Origin: Deltaproteobacteria bacterium
GTDB taxonomy: Bacteria > Desulfobacterota > Syntrophia > Syntrophales > Smithellaceae
Length of the DNA stretch: 9,005 bases
Assembly (NCBI GenBank): GCA_019136325.1
Contig: JAGVUJ010000036.1
Coordinates: 1-9,005 of the forward strand
Reading direction: 5' to 3'
Shown here: positions 1-7,500 of the stretch, piece after piece
Layout: each line of letters starts with the position of its first letter
How positions within the stretch are numbered: the stretch's first letter is position 1
Notes under the pieces: model-generated
Told to the model about the DNA's origin: nothing
Database searches by the model: none
What the model saw: the letters and a program-made list of their open reading frames with translations, nothing else
Translations under genes and position numbers: made by a program

Positions 1-791
1 AATGCTCGTCCTGCCGTAAAATCGATCACGCAAGCCACCCGGATATCTTTTCCGTGGAACCCGAGGGACAGTACATCCGGATTGCTTCCGTTCGTCAAAT
101 GCAGGAGCGGACCACGTGCCGGCCTCTGGAAGCCAGACGAAGGGCTTTTATCATTGACGATGCCGATAGAATGAATGAAGAATCGGCCAACGCCCTTTTG
201 AAAATGCTGGAAGAACCTTCTCCGGCCAACATGCTGTTTCTGATCACGACCAGACCGTATGCCATGCTGCAAACCATTATTTCCCGCTGTCAGCACGTGC
301 GCTTTAATCCGCTTGCTCCTGAAACGGTCGCCCGGTTTCTTGAATCGGAAATGGGCCTGGATCATCAAAGAGCCATGCTTCTGGGAGCTCTGTCCGGCGG
401 CTCCGTCGGCAGCGCACTGGAGCTCAACAAAGAGGATATTGTCGCTTACCGGACGGAACTATTAAGGATTTTCTCCGCGACCAGCAGAAACGAACCGTTC
501 AGTCTGATTCATTTTGCTTCTTTTCTGGGGCAGAAAAAAAAGGAAATCAAGCACAGCTTGAATATTCTGACCACCTTCTTCCGCGACGTTCTGGTTTTCA
601 AGGAGGTCGGAAAACAAACCATGCTGATCAATCAGGATAATGCGTCTTTTATTGCCGCCTGCGCGGCACGATTATCCGGGGAACAGATTCTACAGAACAT
701 CGCGCAGATAGAGAAGGCAGGAAATACCATAGAACAAAACGTCAACAAATCATTGACATTGGAAACGATGGCATTTAAGCTGAATTATTGA
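1..791 (+). CDS. holB: DNA polymerase III delta' subunit, 5'-truncated
   Basis: This is the C-terminal part of the delta' subunit of the DNA polymerase III clamp loader, the cytoplasmic complex that opens the beta sliding clamp and places it on primed DNA. The open frame is already running at base 3, so the start lies upstream of the window. About 262 residues are visible against a usual 320-340, so the Walker A end is missing. The first residues (CSSCRK) fit the second half of the four-cysteine zinc module of clamp-loader AAA+ proteins. After it come a Walker B-like FIIDDAD (visible residues 49-55), the segment NALLKMLEEP typical of delta'/gamma, a sensor-1 strand (LFLITT) and the SRC motif (residues 94-96). 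The all-helical C-terminal collar follows. It is the first gene of a tight plus-strand run with ricT and metG, an arrangement known from Desulfobacterota. The family is clear; only the N-terminus is unseen. Confidence 0.93.
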   Translation, partial: CSSCRKIDHASHPDIFSVEPEGQYIRIASVRQMQERTTCRPLEARRRAFIIDDADRMNEESANALLKMLEEPSPANMLFLITTRPYAMLQTIISRCQHVRFNPLAPETVARFLESEMGLDHQRAMLLGALSGGSVGSALELNKEDIVAYRTELLRIFSATSRNEPFSLIHFASFLGQKKKEIKHSLNILTTFFRDVLVFKEVGKQTMLINQDNASFIAACAARLSGEQILQNIAQIEKAGNTIEQNVNKSLTLETMAFKLNY

Positions 792-833
792 GCGATTCAA
801 ATTTTATGAAACGCCTTAAAGCTTGTAAGTCGA

Positions 834-1715
834 ATGATTCCATCCCGATCAATCGGAATTGGAAATTATCCCGCGGAAGGCGGGGGGATCATGCTCCTTC
901 TTCCGGGGATCAATGAGAATGTCCCGGGGGTTATCCCCGTGATGAAAAAGGTAGGATGTAAATTGCTTGTAAATGTAATCGGAATCAAATTCAAGAAAGA
1001 GGGCCGGATATATAATTTCAGCTCCGCTGATCTCATTTTGCACAAAAATGACCAGGTGATCGTCGAAACCGACAACGGTCTGGCCATGGGAGTCGTGGTG
1101 ACGGACGTGAAAAGATATCAGCCGACGGACGTGCCGGCCAATCTGAAAAAAATAACCCGCAAGGCCACGGACGAAGATTTGCTGATTAAAGAAGAGAATG
1201 ACAATCTGGAGAAAGAAGCGAGGAAAATTTTCCTGGAAAGAATTCAGAAACGGGAACTTGCCATGAAACTGGTCGATGTTGATTGTCTTTTCGAGAAAAA
1301 TAAGATCGTTTTTTATTTTACGGCGGACAGCCGGGTGGATTTCCGGGAACTGGTCAAAGATCTGGTGCAGAAATTTAAAATGCGCATCGAGCTCAAGCAG
1401 ATCGGCGCCCGTCAGGAAACGCGCATTACCAAAGGAATAGGCATTTGCGGACGGATGGTATGCTGCGCCGGCATCCTGCAGAATCTCGAAAGAGTCACGG
1501 TTAAAATGGCCAAGGAACAAAGCATGTCGCTGAACCCGGAAAAGATTTCCGGACTGTGCGGAAGGCTGATGTGCTGTCTGGCTTTTGAACACGAAGGATA
1601 TGCCGGAAAGAAAAAATGTCCCAAAGCGGCCAAAGCACAGGGAGGCGCATCGGATACCCGAGAAGAAAAGCAAACGATGGATCTGGAAAAAATGGATGAT
1701 TGGGACAACTTTTAA
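834..1715 (+). CDS. ricT: PSP1-domain regulatory iron-sulfur protein RicT (YaaT family)
   Basis: This is a PSP1/RicT (YaaT) family protein. In Bacillus subtilis, RicT forms a complex with RicA (YmcA) and RicF (YlbF) that carries [4Fe-4S] clusters and affects RNase Y-dependent mRNA processing, competence and sporulation. Its role in Gram-negative anaerobes is not settled. The PSP1 core starts near residue 45 (VNVIGIKFKKEGRIYNF) and continues through DQVIVETDNGLAMGVVV. Two cysteine clusters of the form CGRxxCC lie at residues 205-211 and 242-248, with the conserved stretch VKMAKEQSMSLNPEKISG between them. The tail is acidic and short. The start is uncertain. The ATG at 834 has no good ribosome site. 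The ATG at 891 follows a purine-rich GGAAGGCGGGG. The ATG at 942 best matches where family members usually begin, and a small CGGGG/CCCCG hairpin (925-939) sits just before it. The gene lies 42 nt after holB at most and ends 23 nt before metG. No RicA or RicF gene is in the window. Confidence 0.9.
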   Translation: MIPSRSIGIGNYPAEGGGIMLLLPGINENVPGVIPVMKKVGCKLLVNVIGIKFKKEGRIYNFSSADLILHKNDQVIVETDNGLAMGVVVTDVKRYQPTDVPANLKKITRKATDEDLLIKEENDNLEKEARKIFLERIQKRELAMKLVDVDCLFEKNKIVFYFTADSRVDFRELVKDLVQKFKMRIELKQIGARQETRITKGIGICGRMVCCAGILQNLERVTVKMAKEQSMSLNPEKISGLCGRLMCCLAFEHEGYAGKKKCPKAAKAQGGASDTREEKQTMDLEKMDDWDNF

Positions 1716-1738
1716 TCACACATGGAGACGTTTTTTAT

Positions 1739-3637
1739 ATGCCGAAATCATTTTACATAACAACACCTATTTATTACGTTAACGCTTCACCGCACATCGG
1801 GCATGCCTATACGACCATTGTCGCCGATGTCCTGGCCAGATATCATCGCATGATCGGCGATAAAACCTTCTTTGTCACGGGAACCGACGAACACGGGGAT
1901 AAGATCGCGGAGGCGGCGCAAAAGGCAGGCATAACGCCCAAGGCTTACGCGGATCAAATCAGCGCCCAGTTTCGCAATTTATGGCCGGAACTGGCGATCA
2001 CCAATGATTATTTCATCAGAACCACTGATCCCAATCATATCGAGACGGTGCGATACATCCTGCAGAAAGTTTACGACTCCGGCGATATTTATTTCGGCAG
2101 TTACGAAGGACATTATTGCGTGGGCTGCGAGCGATTTTATATGGAAAAAGAGTTGGTAGATGGGAAATGTCCCGATCATCAAACGAAGCCCGAGTACCGC
2201 AAAGAAAGCAATTATTTCTTCCGTATGAGTAAATATCAGGACTGGCTGATTAATCACATCAAGAACAATCCTGATTTCATCCGTCCGGAAAGGTACCGGA
2301 ATGAAGCCCTGGCTTTTTTGCGCGATCCGCTGGAAGACCTTTGCATATCCCGTCCCAAATCCAGATTAGAATGGGGCATTACCCTGCCGTTCGATGAAAA
2401 ATATGTAATCTATGTGTGGGTTGACGCTTTGATCAATTACGTTACAGCTCTGAATTATCCTGACGGGGAAAAATTTAAAAAATTCTGGCCGGAGGCCGAG
2501 CATTTGATCGCCAAGGACATTCTCAAACCGCACGGCATTTACTGGCCAGCCATGCTCAAAGCCGCGGGTATTGAACCGTACCGGCATCTGAATGTTCACG
2601 GTTACTGGAATTCAGATCAGAGCAAAATGTCTAAAAGCCTCGGCAATATCGTTCGTCCGCTTGATCTTAAGGACAAATACGGGCTGGATGCGTTTCGTTA
2701 TTTTCTTTTAAGAGACATGGTCTTCGGCCTGGACTCCAACTTTTCCGAAGAGGCTTTTGTCCAGAGGCTCAACTCCGATCTGGCCAATGACCTGGGCAAT
2801 CTGGTTAGCCGCACCATCACCATGGCAATGAAATACTGCGACGGCGTGGTTCCGGACATTGACCACCATGATAAAAATAAGGGCTTGCGCGAAGCGGCTC
2901 TGAAAGCAGTCGAAGACGTGGAGGCCGGTTTCCGGGATATGGCTCTGCACAAAGCCCTGATTGCGATCTGGGAATTTATCAACATCACCAACAAGTACAT
3001 CGTCGAGAACGAACCATGGAATCTGGGGAAAGATCCGGCCAATAAAAAAACATTAACGGCAATCATGTATGACCTGCTTTCGGCGCTGCAGGCAATAGCC
3101 GTTATGCTTTCGCCTTTCATGCCGCAAACCGCGGAAAAAATCCTGCGGCAGATCGGAGTAAACGAAGATAAAAATATGAATTTGGATACCATCAAGCAAG
3201 ATCATTCCATAAAAGCAGGCAGCCCCCTGACCCGCGGCGATGCGCTCTTTCCGCGCATTGTTCAGGAAAAAGAAAATAAGCCTCAGGAGAAAAAAACAGC
3301 GATGATCGATGTAAAACCGGAAATTGATTACGAAGAATTTTCCAAAGTGGATTTGCGCGTGGCCCGGATCCTGGCGGCCGAACCCGTTCCCAAATCCGGC
3401 AAACTTCTGAAACTGAAGGTCGACATCGGTGAAGAACGCACCATCGTTGCCGGCATCGGCAAAGACTATACTCCCGAGGAACTCATCGGCAAGCAGATAC
3501 TGGTGGTGGCCAACTTGAAACCGGTAAAGCTGATGGGAGTGGAATCCTTTGGAATGCTTCTGGCTACCGATACGGAAAAAGGCCTTACCGTCCTCGCCTT
3601 TGACCGTGAAGCAAAAACCGGAGGGAAGGTGCGCTAG
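1739..3637 (+). CDS. metG: Methionyl-tRNA synthetase with C-terminal tRNA-binding domain
   Basis: Class I aminoacyl-tRNA synthetase that charges tRNAMet with methionine in the cytoplasm, essential for initiation and elongation. The product is 632 residues from the ATG at 1739, which is preceded by TGGAGA about 11 nt upstream. An in-frame ATG at 1700 would overlap ricT and add 13 residues outside the family pattern, so it was not chosen. The N-terminal Rossmann fold carries the HIGH motif (residues 19-22), and KMSKS is at 296-300. A single zinc knuckle is suggested by C127, C130, C144 and H147. The anticodon-binding helical domain spans roughly 340-475. After a charged linker (about 475-525), an OB-fold tRNA-binding/dimerisation domain (EMAP-II/Trbp111 type, about 530-632, beginning YEEFSKVDLRVARI) ends in the usual GGKVR. 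All catalytic signatures are intact. It is the last gene of the holB-ricT-metG run and converges on the downstream dsbC-like gene. Confidence 0.97.
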   Translation: MPKSFYITTPIYYVNASPHIGHAYTTIVADVLARYHRMIGDKTFFVTGTDEHGDKIAEAAQKAGITPKAYADQISAQFRNLWPELAITNDYFIRTTDPNHIETVRYILQKVYDSGDIYFGSYEGHYCVGCERFYMEKELVDGKCPDHQTKPEYRKESNYFFRMSKYQDWLINHIKNNPDFIRPERYRNEALAFLRDPLEDLCISRPKSRLEWGITLPFDEKYVIYVWVDALINYVTALNYPDGEKFKKFWPEAEHLIAKDILKPHGIYWPAMLKAAGIEPYRHLNVHGYWNSDQSKMSKSLGNIVRPLDLKDKYGLDAFRYFLLRDMVFGLDSNFSEEAFVQRLNSDLANDLGNLVSRTITMAMKYCDGVVPDIDHHDKNKGLREAALKAVEDVEAGFRDMALHKALIAIWEFINITNKYIVENEPWNLGKDPANKKTLTAIMYDLLSALQAIAVMLSPFMPQTAEKILRQIGVNEDKNMNLDTIKQDHSIKAGSPLTRGDALFPRIVQEKENKPQEKKTAMIDVKPEIDYEEFSKVDLRVARILAAEPVPKSGKLLKLKVDIGEERTIVAGIGKDYTPEELIGKQILVVANLKPVKLMGVESFGMLLATDTEKGLTVLAFDREAKTGGKVR

Positions 3638-3661
3638 CGGCTCCCGTTGAAGAAGAGCCGC
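3637..3661 (+). terminator. Hairpin after metG, possible terminator
   Basis: A 7-bp perfect inverted repeat (GCGGCTC at 3637-3643, GAGCCGC at 3655-3661) encloses an 11-nt loop and begins at the last base of the metG stop codon. It is followed only by CGTCTTT rather than a strong T tract, so termination would be modest or helped by other factors. It lies in the 47-nt gap between two converging genes, where a terminator is expected. Confidence 0.45.
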
Positions 3662-3684
3662 CGTCTTTGGACATCACGGGTTTA

Positions 3685-4434
3685 TCAGTCTTTCAACAGT
3701 TTTTCAATGGCAGGCGGATCGAATCCATCCACCACCTGCCCCTTGATGTAAAATAAGGGCGTGCCCCGAAGCCCGACCTGAGAAGCCAGCTGCATGTGCG
3801 CTTTTACTTTTTCATCAACTTGTTTATCGGCGCAAAGATTAAGATTGGCGTTATTGTCCAGTTTGCCGGTCATGACATCTTCATAGGTCTTGTTCACATC
3901 CTTTGAACAATAGATATGTTTAATTTTATCCGCGGATTCTTTAGACAGCGGGAAAAAGAATACATGCAAGGTCACGTCTTTGCGCTGGGAGAAAAATTTA
4001 TATGCCTGACGGCAATGGTAACAGTGGGGATCAATAAATTCCACAACCGCCGTTTTCCCGTTACCCACCTTCAGGGCGCCGTCCAGAGGTATTTTGGCCA
4101 TTTTTTGCGCCATTTTCTTTAACTGGCTTTCCCGCGTTATATTGACGCCGTCTTTGGAAACCAGACTGCCGTAAAGGACCACGTCATCTTTCGGCATGTA
4201 ATAGTAAATCTGATTGCCCGTATAAACTTCATAAACACCGTTGATTTCCGTCGGAAGAATACTTTCGAATTTATTTTTCGGGAAACTTTTTTTGAACTGC
4301 TCTTCCACGGATGAGGATGCGCCCTTGACCCCGGACACAGATGCTTTCCTGGGAGCGGCCGATACATTTTTACAAAACCCAAACACCGGGAAAATAAAAA
4401 GAACAAGCAACATGAAAACCGATAGTTTTTTCAC
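3685..4434 (-). CDS. DsbC/DsbG-like periplasmic thiol:disulfide isomerase
   Basis: The product (249 residues) resembles the DsbC/DsbG family of periplasmic V-shaped dimeric isomerases that reshuffle wrong disulfide bonds and are kept reduced by DsbD-type membrane proteins. A signal peptide is clear: MKK, a hydrophobic core to about residue 20, and a likely cut after NVSA (residue 26). C21 lies in FGFC, a poor lipobox, so a lipoprotein is less likely. A DsbC_N-like dimerisation region covers about 44-107, followed by a linker helix. The thioredoxin fold begins with VVEFIDPHCYHC, and the active-site CYHC is at 138-141. C176 and C201 fit the second, structural cysteine pair of DsbC. The cis-proline is P226 in RGTP. 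The start is GTG, preferred because a strong Shine-Dalgarno lies 6 nt upstream and the whole signal peptide is read from it. The active-site dipeptide YH differs from E. coli DsbC (CGYC) and DsbG (CPYC). No DsbD gene is in view. Confidence 0.88.
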   Translation of the reverse strand: MKKLSVFMLLVLFIFPVFGFCKNVSAAPRKASVSGVKGASSSVEEQFKKSFPKNKFESILPTEINGVYEVYTGNQIYYYMPKDDVVLYGSLVSKDGVNITRESQLKKMAQKMAKIPLDGALKVGNGKTAVVEFIDPHCYHCRQAYKFFSQRKDVTLHVFFFPLSKESADKIKHIYCSKDVNKTYEDVMTGKLDNNANLNLCADKQVDEKVKAHMQLASQVGLRGTPLFYIKGQVVDGFDPPAIEKLLKD

Positions 4435-4440
4435 TGTTTA

Positions 4441-4447
4441 CCTCCTG
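4441..4447 (-). promoter_or_regulatory. Ribosome binding site of the dsbC-like gene
   Basis: On the minus strand the sequence reads CCAGGAGGTAAACAGTG, giving a near-perfect AGGAGG core with 6 nt between GGAGG and the GTG at 4434-4432. It decides the start of the dsbC-like gene in favour of GTG over the internal ATG at codon 8. Confidence 0.85.
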
Positions 4448-4461
4448 GAAAAGTTATAGAA

Positions 4462-4490
4462 AGTATAAATTCAATTTACATATCTGTCAA
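4462..4490 (-). promoter_or_regulatory. Sigma-70 type promoter of the dsbC-like gene
   Basis: On the minus strand a perfect -35 hexamer TTGACA (4490-4485) and a -10 hexamer TATACT (4467-4462, five of six consensus bases) are separated by exactly 17 nt of AT-rich spacer. Transcription would begin near 4455, leaving a leader of about 20 nt that contains the Shine-Dalgarno. This indicates that the gene is transcribed on its own, and probably strongly, rather than only by read-through from the PAS/HD-GYP gene upstream. Confidence 0.8.
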
Positions 4491-4553
4491 GTTTAACGCT
4501 GTTGACGCCATTTTTAAACGATGAATTACTTCCGGACATATTTTAAACTATTT

Positions 4554-7500
4554 TCAGGCAATCCGATAATTTTTTTCCCGGAATAACCGCAGACACGCTT
4601 CGACAACGTCCCGGTCATAGAGGATGCCCGCATTGCTTTCAATTTCGGCCAGAGCGATGTTCAGCGCCAGAGCCGGTCTGTAGGGACGGTATGATATCAT
4701 GGCTTCGACCACATCCGCGACGGCCAGAATACGCGACTCAATAAGAATTTCCCCGTTCCTCAACCCCAGGGGATACCCGGAACCGTCGACGCGCTCATGA
4801 TGCTGGTGAACGATATCGGCCAGCGGCCAGGGAGATTCAACCTCTTTTATGATATCATAACTGTAACGCGGATGATTTTTAACAAGAGAAAATTCAAGGT
4901 CGTTCAAGATTGCCGGTTTACAGAGAATTTCCGCCGGCACCGAAATTTTCCCGATGTCATGAATGGCGCTGGCCATGCGTATCGCCTCAATTTTTTCATG
5001 AGGAAGTTTCATTTCCGTGGCGATGGCCCGGGCCAGGTCGGCGACCCTGCGCTGATGACCGGCCATATAGGGGTCCTTCGCTTCCGATGCCGTACCCAGC
5101 ACCTGAATGGTTATTTTAATCGATTGACGGAGGCTTTCCAATGTTTCATTCAGCCTGTCTTCCGCTCTCCGGCGCAGCGTTATATCCTCATAAATAACTT
5201 GCGATTGCCGTTGGCCGTTCCAGAAAATTTCCTTACGGAAAACATGAAGATGCCGGATTTCCCCGTCTTTCCGGACAATGCTTATTTCGTATTCGGAAGG
5301 GCCGAATTCTCCCTGTAATCTTTTTCTCTTCCTTTCTTTAAACTCGGCATAACTTTCCGGTGTGTAGCGTTCCTGCAGGGGCGTGTTTTCCAACTCTTCA
5401 ATCTTATCGTATCCGTACATATCCAGGATGGCCCTGTTGGCGTAAAGCGTCTTCCCTTCCATGGTCGATATCCGCACGCCAAGGGGAGAATCGTCGAGCG
5501 AACGGCGGAAATTTTCTTCACTCTTGCGCAGAGCGTCTTCCATTTGTTTGCGTTCATTGATGTTTCTGCTTACCCCGAGAATAGACAAAGGCTTTCCTCT
5601 TTCATCCCTGATGAAACTGAAATTGCATTCTCCCCAAACGGCACGACCATCCTTGCAGCAGAATTCCAGTTCCAGTGACCGTTCCAATAAATAATCCGGA
5701 GGAGCCTTTATGGCTTTGGGCATTTCCGCTGCAAAAAAATCCATCGCTGCCTCAAAAGACGCTGCTGTTAAAATTTTATCCAGGGGAAGTTTTTGGAAAT
5801 CGTCCAGCGTATAATGCATGAGTTTTTCGACCGAGGGGCTAATATAGTTGATTTTCAGATCCAGATCCATCAGCCAAACATATTCTTTCATATTATCGGC
5901 CAGAAGGCGGTATTTCTCTTCGCTTTGTCTGAGCAATTCTTCCGACTGTTTGCGCCCGGTAATATCCCGCGCTATTCCCCGGAAACCCTTCGGGAGGCCG
6001 GAGATATCTTTCAGCAAGGAGATGGACCCTTCAATCTGTCTTGTGCTTCCATCTTTTCTTATAATCTGCCACTCCAGATTCGTGACCGGGGGATCTGTTT
6101 CATAAATCTTTTTAAAAATATGAGAAAGCTTTTCCGCCGTTTGCTCATCCATATACTGATGGTTGTTCATACCCATCAATTCCTCCCGGGAATAACCGAG
6201 ATGCAGGCAGGTCGTATCGTTGAAAAAAGTAAAATTGCCGACCAGATCAATTTCAAAATACCCTTCCTCCATATTCTCCAGAAGGGTCCGGTATTTTTCC
6301 TCGCTTTGACGCAGGGAGTCCTCCGTTTTTTTGCGTTTTGTGATATCGATGCCCATGCCGACAACGTAAGGTTTCCCTTCATAATGCAGGAGATTGCCCG
6401 ACAATAAATACGGGGTGATATTGCCGTTCTTGGAAAGAACGGGCATTTCAAAGGAAATATGCTCCGTGAGTTTAAATTCTTCCAACCTGCGCAACAAAAC
6501 CTCCCGCTGATTCTGCGGGATTAAATCCGACGGCCTTAAACGGACAATCTCGTCATCCGAATAACCCGAAACGGCCGCAAAGGTTTTATTCCATCGGAAG
6601 AAATGCATGTGGGTCGCATCGAACATAAAGAAAGGCATCGTCAGACTGTCCAGCACGGAACGGGTAAAGTCGATTTCCTTACGAACCTGCTCCTCCGCCC
6701 GTTTACGTTCGGTAATATCGCGGACGGTGCCGATTATTCCTAACGTTATGTTGTCTTGATCTCTTAAAAAAGTTATCTTGTTCTCCACCCATACTCTCGA
6801 GCCGTCCTTGCGTAGATGCTGGTATTCCAGAACCCGCGATCTTTTCAAGTCCCGGTCGGGCCGCTTTTCGATTTCCATCTCTTCGGCAAACATTTCCACG
6901 AACCAGTTGAGCGTATCCGCGTCAACGAGATTATCCACTTTCAAGGCCATCATTTCATCGGCCGTATAACCGACGAGATTGTACACGGAAGGGCTGGCAT
7001 ACGTATAATTGAAATTCATGTCGATGGTGAAAATGACGTCGGTCAGATTCTCCGCCAGCAGGCGGTATCGGTCTTCGCTTTCCTGCAAGCAATTCTCTGC
7101 TCTTCTGTGTTCGGTAACGTCATGGACATTCATGACGACGCCGCGAACATCGGGATTATCCAGAAGCATTTTTCCCGTACCGGAAAAATACCGGATAGAG
7201 CCGTCTTTATGTATGATGCGGAAGGAATTAGGAGGAAGCAGCGAATCGTTTTTCGTGATCGCCTCGGCATACTCCTCGACGGCCCGTTTCATGTCTTCAG
7301 GATGCATGTATCCGAAAGCGTCCGTACCCACGACTTCGTCGGGCTTATAGCCCGCGAAACGCTCCAGGGAAGGGCTGCAATATTTTATGATGCCTTTTTC
7401 ATCTGTAATGATGATGATATCCGACGAATTTTCCGTAACTTCCTTGAAAAATTTTTCACTGTTCAGAATCTTATTTTCAATTTTCTTGCGTTCGGTAATA

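Noticed and set aside
849..1673. Long minus-strand open frame (274 codons) opposite ricT
   Set aside because: It mirrors ricT, whose family motifs are clear; the antisense product is Phe/His-rich with no recognisable domain and no good ribosome site, as expected for a shadow frame.
1700..1738. Upstream in-frame ATG extension of metG
   Set aside because: It would overlap the end of ricT and add 13 residues before MPKSFYITTPIYY, the usual beginning of the enzyme; the ATG at 1739 has a spaced TGGAGA.
5793..6407. Plus-strand open frame (204 codons) opposite PAS units 4-6
   Set aside because: Shadow of the real minus-strand coding frame, with no domain pattern; its composition matches the other antisense frames.
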